From Acanthornis magna (taxonomy: Eukaryota; Chordata; Aves; Passeriformes; Acanthizidae): 64,000 nt of DNA. Position numbers and translations under genes: made by a program. Positions 22,131 through 36,869 of this stretch are shown here, one piece after another (the first letter of the stretch is position 1; the number at the start of each line of letters is the position of its first letter). Below the pieces are notes generated by a model that was given only the letters and a program-made list of their open reading frames with translations, made no database searches and was not told the origin of the DNA. Where the stretch lies: assembly GCA_036785705.1 (NCBI GenBank), contig JAWUZG010000159.1, positions 3,596,001-3,660,000 on the forward strand. The letters are read 5' to 3'.

Positions 22131-25100
22131 GTATTTTTATAAGAAGCCTGCTGAATATTTTATGGTGAACAAGGTGTTATCGGAAATGATAAAATCCAGC
22201 TGGAAGCAAAACATCTCTGGATTTGCCTGAGGAAGCAGATGCACATGTCACTGAAAAAACAGCTCCTGAAACACCTGAGTTTCTCTTACCTCTGGTTAGC
22301 AGTTCCTGACAGCCCCCTGAGGGTGTGGTGAGTGCACATCACTGAGTTCTGTCCAGCTTCAGGTCTTTTCCATAGCGTGTTAATGCAACTGAGATCCGGA
22401 GAGGTTACGTTAACAATAATAACTCTTCCTGTAAGTTACAAACCCCCCTGGTCTGCCCAAAAATGACAAAGTCATAACGTGACCAAGGCAGCAGTTTCCA
22501 GCTGTGGTTCTCTTCTTTTGTTCATCAAGGGAGGTGGAACTACTAAATCATTCATTCTGCTAAAAAAGTTGCTGCTTTTTACACCTTCCTTTCCCAAACA
22601 GTGAAGGAAAGGACATATTTTCTTGTGAGCCTTTTGCAGACTTTTTTTCATGGTCTCTGACCTCCCTATGGGCAGAATTATCTACACTTGGCTGAAAGTA
22701 ATTTTATTCATTGTTGGATTTTGCAGGGAAGATACTTGGATTCCTTCCTGAAATAGGAGCTCTTGCTTTGCCAAATAAAAAAGAAAAATAACTACATATG
22801 CCTGGACATGAGGCCACACCTGAGCCTGGTTTTCATACTGAAAACCTTGGGAGCTGGTCTGAACTTTCAGAGTAGCTGGTGACTAATTCAAATATGCTTA
22901 AAAGAGTATTTGAATTCTGCTGAGTTTTAGTGTTCAGAATATAAATGTCTATATGTATTTGGAAGAGGCAGGGACTAGGGAGCTTCTAGGCGTAATCTAA
23001 TATGAGTTGTGAAAATGCATAACCACTAGGCAAGGTAGACTTGCTTGCCAATCAGCCCAGCAAAACAGCTCTGGATAATTTATGCTGCCATACCTGCCAA
23101 AAAAATGCCTCTTTCCTATTGTCTAGGCATTAACCAAGCAGGCAGGACCTGTTTTCAACAGCCACGAAAGAAGACTTGCTCTAATTATGAATATGATTCA
23201 AATATTTGGGGAAGCACGCGGGCTTCGTTTCCACAGCACATCTCCACGTAAAGAAGAAACCCAGCTAATGCCAGAGAGAAGCATCCAATTTATGCATGGA
23301 GTGTTGGTAAACAGCATTCGTGCAGCTGCAAGTCATGCCCAGGGAGCTTTTTAAATAAGTGACTTCCCACAGGAGCTGCGTGGAGGTGATGTCAGTTCCC
23401 CTCTCTTGATACAAACCTACACTCCATTAACTCAAGGACCTAAAGGCTGCCCTAACGAGGTCTGTGGTCTTTTCCTACAGCAGCATCTGCATATCAATAA
23501 ACTATCAAAACCCATTTTTTTTAGCGCAGCTACTTTCTGTAAATGCTTCCTCCCCAATCAGCAATAATGAGAGATCTCTTTACACAGACGGAGGGACTTT
23601 GCTCCCACAGCCTCTCCTCCAGCCCCTCCTCAATTACCATCCCTTATTTGCTCTCTCCAACCTGCAGTTACAGAAATTGCCCCATTGTTCCACAGACATC
23701 ACTGAAGCTTCATTAGCTCAAGTAGGAGGATGGAGAAGAAGAGAGAACGCAAGAAGGAGCTTTTGTTGAAAAACACCTGTCTGGGATAATTAATGAGGTT
23801 TGCTGAGAGGGAAGGGCTCTGAAATTAGCCAGCTGTGATTATATTTTGATTTGAAAGAATGCTAATGGTTTTCCTTCATGTTTGTAAATGACCATTCATT
23901 TTCTCAGCAGAACTAGGATGGAAAGAGCAGAGGTTAACATCCTTCCCAGAAAGAATTGTAACAACATGATTTCTGTGAGGCAGGATTAATTTTTCATAAC
24001 CCCAGCTCCGAAGCAGTGACACCAGCACAACTTTGCTGTACAGACCTGGTCCTAAAAGAGATCTCCTGCACTCTACAGAACTTGTTCTGCAAATAGATGG
24101 GGCACAATAAAGAATGTTATTATCTTTACTTCTGATGTGAGAATTGCAGACAAGAATAAAAACTCTTTGCGAGCTGTCTTGGATGAGTGCCACAAAAGAG
24201 AAAATCTCAGTTTCTGATCCCACAAAGCCAGCGTTTCATGCAAGATTGCACAGATGTTCCTGTGGACAGTAGGGAACTCACAGCACTTCTCTGTTCCCTT
24301 AACCTTTAAGTCTCCTTCTTTCCTCCTTGCAGCAACTTTCTGCCAATATAGTTGCATTTACAGGATTAAGGAATTTTGGGTGTTTAGAAAAGCAATTAGG
24401 AATTCTGCAGGGTGTAAGGTCATACCCATAACCCACTACCACTATTTTATTGAGATATCAAACTATCATTGGCATTTATTTCAACAAACCCACCACTACC
24501 CGAGGGAGGAAGACTTGTACACACCTCAAAGGCAAAAAACCCCAGCTCTCTCCCTGCACCTCCTGTTGCAAGCTCAGGAATGCTGATGACTTGCTCAATC
24601 AGCACCATTTTTATTGCTAAAGTCCAGGATGCATGAGCATTACTTATTCCTAGGTATTTACAAGCACCACACTTTTACTCCATAATTTGCAAGCTGCTTG
24701 CAGAGTCTGGGTGCAAAAGGGAGCTAATATTTAATCCAAGTGCCAAGCATCGTAGGTAGAGCTCTGTGTGCACATCTGTGGGGGAAGAACAAGATTTTTT
24801 TTCTATTTTTAAAATGCTACACCCTGATTTTTTTTTTTTTTTTTTTTAATGACTTAGAGGCACTAAGGACTTTTGGTTGTGTTGTAAAGTCTTCACAACA
24901 AAACTGGAGTTTTTATAGGCAGGCTGGACCCACAACTTAAACATCTGTTCTTTTAAGCACAAAAATGTGTCTGTGATGTGACACTGACTTTTGAATTATT
25001 TTTAATGCTATACCCCAGGATTTAGCAGCACAATTAACACTGAAGGAAAACTGATTGCAAAGTAGTTAATAATCTCATTCAAGATCTCTCTGAGCATTCA

Positions 25101-28100
25101 CAAACAACAAGCTCTCTGCTAGGAGGGCAACAACAGTTCTGGCAAATTTTTTAGCTGTTAACTAACAGCTCACTCACAGCTTTAGAACAAAGAATTGGGG
25201 GTTGAAGAACAAACAATAAAGGGGGTTGCATATAAACCCCTTGAACACGAGGCCACAAGTACACCCTGCAGTGTCCATGAATTGAGTACAGATTGACAAA
25301 GCAGAGCAATCACCCTACGTTATGAAAACAATTCATACTTTATACTCTAAGAAGCACAAATTTAATAGACCACTGTGGTTAAAACACCATTTAATATCTC
25401 TGATGCAGCTTGTATTCAAAACACGCAGGGATAAAATAATATGTGCAATACTTTCATGAAGCCTATGGTCAGTGCTCTGGCAATTAAGCTCTTATCCAAG
25501 AGATTTCATGCAAGGAACAAGATCTTTTGTTGCTGCCATTAAAACTTTTCATCAATGAAGGTTGCAAAAGACTTCATGGAATTGTACGGGCACAGGAATG
25601 CTGACATCCAGCTAATTCCAGAGTGAGGAAAAGACTGAAGCCAAATATGAATGACTGCCATTGGAAGAACTCAGCACCAGGACAATATAAAACCTCAGCA
25701 GAGGATCAAAATGCCCAACACAGCCTTCCTGAAGTTCTCACTGGAAAGAGTTCATGCAGAGAGCAGCCTGCAGAAGAGTTCATCTATTTCAGAAAGAAGC
25801 TGAAATCCCTTAGAAATTCTCCCTCCCACATTCTCCTGTCCTCTGCTATGAAGTGACAATCTCAAAAATGAGGTAATCCCTGAGAACATGGGGATTTTAC
25901 TGATTTCCCATGAAAAAAAACAGAAATAACAACCTTCCTTCACTCACCTCTTGAGAGGTGCTCCAGCAGTACTGAACAGACGACTAACAGTTGGGGAAAT
26001 CAGCTATTTAAGGTCATTGTGATTGATTCATCTTAAAAAATAACCATGTTTTCCCCTCAGCAGTTATTTCACTGAGAACCATCACCGTGCACCAGTTTAG
26101 GAAAGTGGCTTTCAGTCCCAAATTGTAAATAGGAAATATTTGTAATCAATATTAATCACTACCAGCTGTGGCATAACAAGTGATCAAATCAGAATTGCCT
26201 CCTCGACAACAAAAGAACACAGAACATAAATTTTAGGCAGCCTAAATACCACTTCTACAGCAGACTCTGAAGAGGTATTTGTGTCCTGACAGGATCTACC
26301 AAATTGCCTTAGAAAAAGCAGATCTATTAACTGAAAAACCAGAATAAGCATAACATTTTCTGAGAAAATCTGAACAAGTTCCTTGTTTATTCAATCACAT
26401 TGTGACCCTCTGCAATTATTTTCTCCATTAAAATATAAGCACTCAGGCTTTCTTAACATGAAAGAGGGGAAATGGCTATTTTTTTAGCCTGAATATTCAC
26501 TAAAAGGAAATCTTCTACTGTGCACTCATTCATCAAGTGCCCTGGTTAGCTAAATGTGGTATCAGTTTTATTCCAGGCTAAATGCATTAGGAAAATAACT
26601 TCTGTAGCACTAATTTAATTTAGTCTTAACATACAATTCTAGAACTGTTCTGTGTTGATCAGCTTCATAAGCCACTTCAAGCCATTGAATAACAATCACA
26701 CAAATCACTATCTTTAGAACATTTAATTAGTGATAATTACATCAATTAGTAGCCCCAGTTAGCAAACTGTACATGTTTCACATGGTAATTGTTGTTATCC
26801 ATCTACAAATTAAGTTTTATTTACTGTGAAAAGAATTCTGAATGCTTTAAAAAATAAATAGGAGATGCCTGAGTGAGCTCTCCTAAGGCTCCTAAACACT
26901 GCCATGGACTGCAGTTCCATGAAGAGGATGAAGTTGATACTGGAGGATTATTTTCCAAATTCCAAGTCATCTGTCTTGCCACAGAATTTCTGTTTGACTC
27001 TGCAAGTTGCTAGGGTCCAAATCCAGAGAGATATTTTAATTTAAAATGTTTAAAATTCATTGGTATGTAGGCTTTTCCAAGCCTGGCTAAGTTTGGACCT
27101 CAGCCTTCCGTGATTCAGTTTCTACCACTGAAAGAAGATTAAAAAATCACTCAGAAACATAAGGTACTGTAGTTTAAAAAAAAAAAAAAAAAAATTAAAC
27201 ACATGAAAGTTTCATCCATCAAAACCATTTTCCTAATGGCCATAAATGAGTTAATGAAGCTAGAAAATTTGGTTGATTTAGAAACAGAGATGTGGTAGCT
27301 AACAAAAATAAAATACACTTTTTCAGACTATAGATACAAGGGCCACAGGCACAGCTAATGTGGCACCCAACCCATCATGTAGTGGGGCAAGCTTCAAACC
27401 CTCAACTCCTGGCACTGGAGTTATTTAATGTTATCAGGTTTTGTTTTTTTAGACAGAGCTCAACATTCCAGTAATTGCTGCTTTGCAACACTGCTTTAAA
27501 CTTCCATTACATGTCTGCTGTGGGGGTGGGTAAGTGAAGAAAAGAAACATTTTCTAAAGCAATGCAGTAAGAAAATATTGATTTAATACCTTGACCTTTT
27601 ACCAGGTTACCTTTTAAATGTGATAAATGTGAGTCCTGTCTGGACAAAGCACTCTAGCTGCCCAAACTCATCTTCCTGATTTATAAGAGAGGAAAATGAC
27701 AGGAAATGAATAGCCACAAACCAGTATGATTTCATGAATAAGATAATCAAAATACGGGTACTTCATCCGTAATATCACAGATGTCTTCTTGACAACCAGT
27801 GTTTTAGCAATTACATAGCCTCATGCAAATATTTTTCTTCATAAGCATTTTCCACTTTTAGTGGAAGATTAATTTATCTGGATTTAGAGAGTGAATGGTA
27901 ACTTCTGTCAACGGCTGATTAGTGTGTGTACAAAGGATGCACTGGGTGGGGATTCACAAGTCTTTGGGAAACAATGATGTTCCAGTCTCAAAGGTAATTT
28001 AGCACCGAGGAACCAAATGTCAAGATTCAAATGGGAAATCTTTAAACCATGAGGAAGCTTTTCCATATGCGAAAATTGATCCCAAACCATAAGATGCTTT

Positions 28101-31100
28101 CTGAAATATTGACTCTTACCTGCACATTAATTGCCTGTCGATTTCTGCAGTTACAAAGACGAAAAGCCCCCACGTAGGATTTGAATAACAAAAGATAGTT
28201 TGTTCAACAGTTCATTTCAGGCTTTTCAATCAATCTTAATAAGTCCGGATCTAAAGAGTGTTTCTAAACCTGCATTTTAAAAGGTGGTTGTGTCTGTATA
28301 AACCCTTTTCAGCTGACGTGAATAAGCACAAGGCTCTTCATGTTTTGTGTCTTGTTGTACCCACTAATCATGACATCAAATAACAGCATTTGGGTTTGCT
28401 GCTAAGGTTAAAAGCCCACCAAACTGAGCCCAGGTCACCACTGCATTATGCCACTCTCTCCAATTAAATTAATTGAATGTTACTAGAATAAAATGGGTTG
28501 TAACAAATCAACCAGCCACAGCCATTACTTCTTACTGAAATGGAACATGCAGACACGAGTGAGTTATTAAACCATAATTATATGGATATGTAGTTTGATT
28601 GGTCTTTTGTTCTCACTCATCAGACAGGAAATGTGTATATAATATACAAATAAATGTCCCCACCTTGGTGGCACAACAATATAGCAATATGCAAAGCACA
28701 GAGCTGAGCCAGAAATGCACACTTCAAGGAGTTAAAGCTGAATTTCATATATACAAGGACAGAGGAAAAAAAACCCAAACCCCATGGATGACAAATCACA
28801 TGCCGTTAAGGCCTCCTCGGACAATTCTATTTCAATCAGAAAAGAGATGAAAAATTACTCTCAGTGGGGAAATGAAGGACAAACACAATCTCAACATTAA
28901 AACAAGGTTGATGAAAATCTCCCTGCCTTTGTCCTCCTACCAGCTAGGTTTTATATCCGAGAGAAATGGGCCCATACCACATGATAAATTTCAAACTGCT
29001 TAGAGACAAATCAAGAGTGCAGCCTGAAGGGAGCTTTGTTCTGTTATCAAGGGTTGCAAAATCATCTCTTATCATTATTGGCATACAAAAGTAACCTCAC
29101 CTCCATGTAATACCTGCAGTTTTCCCAGACCTCTACAGTGCAGGCACATTTAATCCCTATTTAAAAAATAGAAAAATTTGTTGCTGGGGAACGGTACTAG
29201 GCACTGCAGTATGGGAGACAAGCAGGAAACAGCTGTTCTTCAAAGGCCAGGCACACATCAACACTGGGGTGAAGCTCAGCAGTATCAGGAAGGAGTTTAA
29301 ATGCCTACCGAAGCCCTTTCCACAATGGTGCACTGACAGTGGAGGTCTTGGCCAGTATCCCATGGAAGGCAGGACAGAAAAGCAGCTGGATGGTGGATAT
29401 GTGCCCAGCAGCTTGTACAAACTATGACAAAATCCCACGCAATGTGCACAAGCATCCCTGGTTCACAGCCACTCCTGTCATTCTGGAATTTGAATTATAA
29501 TTTAAAAACAGGTAACAAGTTGTTGAGCGTGGTCAAGTCAGAATACTTCTTCACTTACCACAAATCTACTTAGAAGCAAAAATCACTATGAAGACTCTTA
29601 GGAAGTACACAGACAATAATGGAATATCTTTCCCTAACGTAAAAAAAAAAAACAGGCAATGCAAAAAAGTGCTTTAGGAAACCATAAGCAGATTGCAAAA
29701 TATGTCATGCTTAAACACACTAGTTCAATGCTTTAGTTCATGTACTGCAATATGTCCTCAGTATCCACGTTTCAAAGTGTGGTCCTTTTTAATGCTTGTT
29801 TTTACATTAGCATTTAATTTTCTTTTTCTGTGCAATTGACACCACTTATATTTTCCAAGGACGTGCATAGGGGGAAAGGACTGCAAGTAAATATAAAACC
29901 CTACAATTAGCACTGAAATACTGTTGTAATCATGTACTTTAAAAATGCATTAAAAAGAAGAGTACTAGAACTGTAGAGTGCTAAATAAAATTATGGCTCA
30001 AGCTTCTCCAGGAAACAGAGACTTGACTGGATTTCAATTCACATTGAATTCCCATGGCTTACTGTCAGAGTGAGAAATAAAATCTACCATCTCTTTCCTC
30101 TTAAAAAGCAGCTTAAAAAGCAAAGGGTTCAGCAGAGGAAATCAAAAGGAAGTTAAGGAGTCAGGCAGAAGAAATCCACCAAAACCTAAACCAAACCAAG
30201 CCCACCCACCACAACCCCAGCTAAAAAAGCGGAAAGAAATCCAACAGTACGCAAGTCTTCCGTGAAACAATTCACCATTAACCTGATTATTTTTTTCCTC
30301 TCTGTATTTAGAAGCAAAATGCATTTCCTTTTATAAATTTAAATATATATATTTAAATATGTATATCTATTATATATATTTTATATATTTTTATATATTA
30401 TATAATTATATGTAATATATAAATATATTATATAATATACAATATACCTTATAATATATTAATTATTGTATATTATATATATTATATAAATAGAAATATA
30501 TATTTAAATATATAAAAATACTTTATTTTCAGCAGAACCAGAAGTTACTCCTCCCTCCTGTGCTTCCACTGGAACAGGATCCAAGACATCTCCATGCTAA
30601 TTCTGAAGAAGCACCGTGGAGAAATGTGGCCAAAGTGATTAAAGACTGCAGGAGGTTCAAGCTTCTTCAAACAGCTGTTCCAACTAAAGCTGGAGCTATT
30701 TGGCACTTTTCATTGCCCGATGAGGGAGTACCAGATCCTGCAAAGCCTCTTTGAACGCTGTAAGAACTGGTTAGGAGCGTGGCACTGTCACCTCAGAGCA
30801 GGTGGCTGAGATGCTAAGAACAAAGAACCCAATTCCAGGAGCAGTGACACATTCCGGGGAGGTGTCAGGAATCACTGTCAGGAAAACCTGCTGTGCTTCT
30901 CACACATCAGTAAACAACGCCATCTCTGCAAGAACTGAGGTTACCTGAGCGCTAAAGGAAGGGTGGCAGCTCCTGTGAGTGCTGAGGCTTTTAAAACAGC
31001 CTCTGGCATTCTCAAACACAGCCAGAGAGAGTGCAAAGCGTCTGTGGGTTTTAAATAATCCAAAAAGCTGCACCAGCTTTGGTGTTCAGGCAACCTTCCC

Positions 31101-32253
31101 CTGGTTTTATTAAATGTGGCTGAAAAGCATGTAGCAAGAGAAGGAAGAACAGCAGTGAAGCCTAAAAATGCTGCACAAAACCAAACAGAAGGACAGAACT
31201 GAATATTAACTTCTATTCAATTCAACTCAGTAAATCCCAGGGATGAAGCAAAACACGAGAGAGACTTTAGGATTTCATATCAGTTTCAATTTTTTCTTGA
31301 TCCTATTTATACCCATATCACTGCTTATAATGCACAGATTGCTTCCCACACCTGATCACGAACAGAAATACTCAGAATGTGAATTCAGGAGAGGTAACTA
31401 CTTGGTTTGCTGTAATTTATTAACCAATTCAGGCTTTCAAGTTGACCTGTATTTTTTCAGAATTAAAAATCTGCTTTTAAGGATGCTCCATGCAGAAGCA
31501 TTAAAGTACCAGGGATGAAATAAAAAATGTGCAGTGAAAGAAGCAGAAAGAATTATCACCTTCACTGTGGTGTATTGGACAAAGTGGTTAGAGGCTACAG
31601 CTCAGAGTTTTTTTAAACTGACTCAGTAATTCCCTCTATATCTGACAATATTTGTGTCTCAGCATCCCACCAGCCTGTTCAGGTCCTTTATGGAAAGGCT
31701 TAATAATATATTTTTATTAATTTTGACTTTCTATTATTAATAACCTTTTACACAAAATATAACCAGAGTATACAGAAGCAGCTCTTCTTTCAGCATGAGG
31801 AGAGGGCAAGGACCACTGTTCAAAATTAAGATTTCTGCATTCCTAAAGAACACAGACCAAAAATGACATAGGTGAAATAAAGCGGGGAGGGGGAACACAA
31901 AGAACTGTATTTTACTTTTATGTGAAGTACCTAAACCTAGGATTTCTCAGAATACTGCCTGAGATTCCTAAATGGGAGAACTCAGATGGGAGTCTCAAAT
32001 GGCTGGTTCCTGGCCAGTTTATTCAGCTACTTAGCTGCTGCCAGCATTTAAAAATAGTTAATATTTATATTAATGAGGAAATAGTTTCAGTCATTAATTG
32101 CAGTTGTTTCATGCTCCTCCTCCCTAAAATTACTGAGGAGCTGTGCTTCCTCTAAGGAAAAAAAACCCACACCAAACCACAACAGAGCAGGAGAAAAGTT
32201 TAAGACATGACTGAAATTGGTCATTATATAAAAACAGATAAACATGGGACAAC
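22131..32253. other. Intergenic stretch between HRH3 and MTG2
   Basis: About 10 kb, AT-rich, with no exon, tRNA or transposon end that I could recognise. It contains a T-run near 24,828-24,847, an A-run at 27,175-27,194 and an AT-dinucleotide tract at 30.3-30.5 kb (separate entry). HRH3 and MTG2 face each other here, so their 3' ends bound the interval. Open frames are all short (about 115 codons or fewer) and featureless. Confidence 0.55.
30337..30525. repeat. AT-rich (TA)n-type tract, self-complementary
   Basis: About 190 bases consisting almost only of A and T, with repeated TATATA, ATTATAT and TTTAAATA blocks. Its two ends ('atttaaatatatat' and 'atatatatttaaatat') are complementary, so the tract could extrude as a hairpin or cruciform. 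It is a likely length-variable microsatellite. Confidence 0.85.
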
Positions 32254-32265
32254 TTTATTTTTATT
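32254..32265 (-). terminator. MTG2: Polyadenylation signals of MTG2 (minus strand)
   Basis: Two overlapping TTTATT motifs on the plus strand (AATAAA on the minus) lie about 400 bases beyond the MTG2 stop codon. They are the first clear signals downstream of the gene. Confidence 0.6.
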
Positions 32266-32659
32266 TTAGAATTTTTGATTAGCGAAAATTGGAAAAGTAA
32301 CTTCACTATAATTCATAAAATAAGCCAGCATCTCCTGCAGATCCTGAATTTCAGTCATTTCTACTAGACAGCATTTTCTTCATTCCATACTATGCCAAAC
32401 AAGAGCCAGTTTTCCAATTCAACCCATCATGATTACAGTTTTCAAGCTGTGCTGTAAAACTTCTGAGACACCTCAAAAGTGAATGAACAAAGAAAGCAAT
32501 CTTTCCAAAGCAGCAGTCCAGAACAAATCCCCATGCTGCGCCCTTCCATTTTAACAACGAAAACAACCCACAAGAAGCCCAAACCATAGAGGTGCAGTCA
32601 AATCAAAATGCTGTTTTATCTTTTTCTTCTTCCAGCCCAGTTCACAGCAATTGTGGCTC

Positions 32660-35600
32660 CTACCACTTGACTGGGCTTCGCCCTTGTGACTGCTCTGTCT
32701 TCACGTAAGTGTCATATAGTTCTCTCAGATGCAACAGCAGCTCCTCCAAATTGTCTCCGGTCAGCGCAGACAACGCGATGACCCTCTCAGACACCTGCTC
32801 TCTAAGGAGTGGCAGATTGATCCTGGACTGAGCAAGGTCAATCTTATTCCCAATCACAACACAAGGCCTCTCAGACAAGCCTTTTTCATATTCTTCCAGT
32901 TCATATTTCAAGTCTTGCAGCTGAATCCACGGCTGAGGCACAGAGAGATCCACCACGTACAAGAAGAAGCGGCAGCGCTCAATGTGCTTTAGGAAGGCCA
33001 TCCCCAGGCCACGGTTCCGATGAGCACCTTTGATGAGGCCAGGAATGTCAGCAACTACAACGAGAGAAATTCCACTGTGAATCCAACAGATCCTATTAAA
33101 AAAGACCCCAAACAAATCTCTCCAGTCTTTTACTGGCCAGTGTAGGTACTTTCAGAATTATGTCTCAGTGTATAGACAGTAAAGCACAACTCACGCTAAG
33201 TTTGCTGCTATTATCTTTTAAAACATCTAAATTTAGATTACTCCAGTGCAGACAGAACAGAGATTGCCACTTTGGCACTAATGGTACCTATAAGTGCATA
33301 TGAAATGGGCTTTCAGTAGAGTTTTGTTTGAAGTTCTTTAGAACTCACAAGAAATCTACAGAACTCCTGAACCTCTTTCTGCAGCATTTGAAAGCATTGC
33401 ACAGGTGACACAAATTGCTGTCAAGGTACACATAACATACTCCTAATTCTTACCTGCCACTTGCTCATAGTCTTGATAGTGGACAATGCCAACATGGGTA
33501 TTTAGGGTTGTGAATGGGTAGGCAGCCACAGCTGGCTTTGCACGGGAGATGGCTCTCAAAAGTGAGGATTTGCCAGCGTTAGGAAAGCCCACCTGGAATA
33601 CAAAAACATAAATTACTTAATCTTTAAACAAATCTGCAAAATCCTGCTAGGACAGACAGTTATTCTGCAGTTGTTGGATGACATCAAGAACATTTTGCAG
33701 CTTTACCAGCTGGTGTTAGAACATTTCCACACTCAAATACAAAACCAGCTTAAGCTCCAAGCTGACTCAGCATTTTTCATTTCAGAGGATGATAAACCTG
33801 GCTCTAAAACAGTCAAATGTTTAATATCATAGAGGGATAAAACAGAAGATGATTTGAACTTTATCTTTTAGAAAAAAAACAAAACAAAAACCAAACCAAT
33901 TTAGAAGAATTCTCTATACTGTACTGTTCATCTGCAGAACCAGCAGACAAAGCTGCTGCACATCATCAGCGATCACTGATGAATCTTGCACTTTGCTTTT
34001 CTATGTACAGTGTGGATTTTAGCAAAAGTAGGACAACACCAAGCAGCAAAAGAGTGACAGCTCTGTGAATCACTTTCGACACCCTTCTACCAAGTAACAG
34101 CAAGAAGGCATCAAGATGCATCTCTAAACAAGCAAGCTGGAGGCTAAGAAAAATGTTACCACGCATTATTTCTTCAGTCACTCAAGGTTCATCCTACAAC
34201 GATATGGAAGCTGAACCAACAGAAACTCACCAATCCTGCATGAGCTGTTGTCTTGAGCTCCAGATGAAGGATCCTCTCCTGGCCTGGCTCTCCTGGAGTA
34301 AATAACGTCGGAGCGCGGTTTTCATTGGAAAGAAAAAAGCGATTCCCTTTCCCTCCGGCTCCTCCATAAGCTGCAATGTACTCTTCACCATGCTGAGTGA
34401 GGTCAGCCACAACTCTGCCATCCTCCTTCACCAAAGTACCTACAGGGACCTCAGAGTGAAGAGATGCAAGCATTACTCTGAAGCTCAAAGGCTGCAGAAG
34501 ATCCTCCACCAGCCAATTTCAGATTTGCTGAAAATCACTCCTGCGTATTCTCAAGCTGAGGAATCCAAAAAGAGAATTGTATTTCATGAAGCTCACTTTT
34601 TGAACTCAAACAGCACCATCAGACATTTACCCTTTATTACACATGACATTTGCTCGCAATAAGGTTCTCCAGCTTGAAAACCAGCCATAGACCAAGCTAC
34701 AACACAGCAGGCAACATCCACTGACTTACTTTAACATACATGTGTGCACCATTAGCTCCGTAACAGTTTTTGCTTCCTCCTCTCTCTCCATGAAAACCCT
34801 GATAGAAGTGGGACACTGAGGAAAGCGATTTCATTTGCTGATCAGCTGTAAAGCAAAATACACACCTTTTGAACACACTGCTTTAGTGAAACAGGCACAG
34901 AAGAGCAACCTCTTGACTGTTCTTTCCCTTTTTAAATACTGCATAAGTGCACATCCTATTTACTGTCTCAACAATAACATATCAGGGAAGACTGATATTA
35001 ATCTCAGTTGCAATGAAGTTTAACTGCCTTTACTTAGCTGCTTAGGTTTATTAACCATGCAGTTAATAAAGTGGTCCTTCCAAATCAAAATTAATTTGCT
35101 AGATTAGATTTTGCAGCAGGGTGGTAGTAGAAGCAGCTCTATTCATCTTAAGAGGAAAATTTAATGAGATCCCAGCCTTAACATAACACAGTCAGGCACC
35201 AGGCATTAAAGTATCTGCAAAATACCTTGATTTTCAAAATTCTTTCTAAGGCTGTCAGTGTCATTTGTGTCCCCCTTACCACAGCTCAGGACAAAGCTTC
35301 AAAAGTAAAGACATCTCATACAGAAACAACCATTTTAACCTTTTTGACATTTACCGTTCCTTACCATCCATGTAACGCTGTTTTTGCTGGGGTGAAGTGT
35401 TAAGCAGTAAGACAACAACAGATTGAAAGAAAACAGATTTAGTGAGTTTTACCTTTCAAAATTACATGACCCCCATCACCTCCATTTCCACCATCAGGAC
35501 CTCCAAACACTTTTCTGGGCTCACTGTAGAAGGAATGGCCTCCTCCTCCTCCTTGTCCTCCAACCACACGCACTTTGCGCTGATCCACGAAATAACGTGT

Positions 35601-36869
35601 CTGCAACAAAAGTGGGGGTTGTTCCCTTTAGGTACAATTTATCAGAGTCATTTTCCAAGAAGGTTTAGTTAATAGGCAGACCTGCTATTTTTAGTCATGA
35701 TGAATTCCATTCAACAGTAAAAAAAAGAGAAATCAGAACTCTGCTGCCGTTCACAGATCAACGAAATGCACTGTACTGAGTGTAGTAATAAAGAAAAACA
35801 GGTCTCATTTTTCAATTATTTTAAAGATCTTCTTTAAACGCATATTCCTAAGGCAATGTTGATATAACTTTATCTATCTCCAGAAAAGGGGCTGAAATTC
35901 ACAAGAGGAAATATTAGAGAAGTACATTCCTTGGCAAGTGGAATTGTTTACACAGAGGGATGAAAAGAAAAAGCATGATCTTGATCACGGTAAGTTTCAA
36001 ATTCTGCCAGTTACTAAGGGACTTCATCATGAGAATGGGCAACAAGGATCACTTTTAATAAACTGCCCAAGTAGTATGTGAAGGAGAAAAAGTCTTACTA
36101 GTGTTATGATACAAAAAAACCCCCTCACAACTGAACTCTTGATACTTAAATTTATACTCTAACCAGTGAAGTATTTAAAAGCCTCTTTTAGAAAGTATTT
36201 GGCACCACCACATGGTGAGACAGGAAACTATGGCTTTAAATGGGAAGTGATTTATAGATCATTAGAAAATAAAGATTTTCCAGAGAAGTGTAAATATAAA
36301 AATAAGATGAAGAATAAATTCTAGGACCTTGCAGTTCGTCTGACATAAAGTAGTGCTTTTTTGGCTGCTGACTATAACGCAGGGCTAAAAATCCAGTGAG
36401 AAACAAAATAGTATTTTAGATTTAAAGCTAAGATACCGGTTTACAGCTTTAGCTTCAAAAAGACTTTTTGCTTTCTCGACTTATGGATGCTTCCAGCCCA
36501 AAGGAACGTGAGCAGTACTACGACCACTGCGAACACCGACAACATCGCGGGGCAGACTCATTCCCCCACTATTGTGAAAGTTAATTCTATTTCAGTCAGT
36601 ATTTCCTCACTCCAAAAGCGCCAGCGGCGGGAGCCGTGTGTGAGGCACCCCGAACTCGCCCAGAGCCCAGCACTCACCAGCTGCCGCTCCGAAATGGCTC
36701 TTTTTTGCCTCAGCCGCCTGTCCTCGGCGCAGCTGGCGCAGGTCGTGGAGAAGGCCGGCGGCCTGAGCAGGAGCAGCAATGGCTCCCAGGGGCTGCGGCG
36801 GCTCAGCGCGGCCCGGGCAGCGGCCGGGAGCACCGATCGGCCCAGGCCGGCCCCGCACGGCACCGCCAT
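32660..36869 (-). CDS. MTG2: Mitochondrial ribosome-associated GTPase 2, Obg family (6 exons, 402 aa)
   Basis: An Obg-type GTPase (also GTPBP5) that helps mature the large mitochondrial ribosomal subunit. In transcript order the coding exons are 36,678-36,869, 35,453-35,600, 34,730-34,845, 34,231-34,449, 33,454-33,592 and 32,660-33,054; all are GT-AG with continuous frame. The product is 402 residues (human 406). Residues 1-64 (exon 1) are Arg/Ala/Leu-rich with few acids, fitting a mitochondrial presequence. The Gly-rich Obg fold follows ([21 protein letters not shown]). The G domain starts at about 226: G1 GFPNAGKSS, a threonine pair in YPFTTL for G2, G3 DIPG at 274-277, G4 NKID at 341-344, G5 SALTG at 367-371. 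The protein ends in Lys-Trp. The start has a good context (GCCATGG) and opens in a CpG island. No break or missing motif was seen. MTG1 and bacterial-type ObgE paralogues are excluded by the exon content and synteny. Confidence 0.96.

Noticed and set aside
31560..31690. Possible SINE head ('gtggttagaggc') near 31.6 kb
   Set aside because: Only a dozen bases resemble a MIR head; the rest does not follow any element I know.
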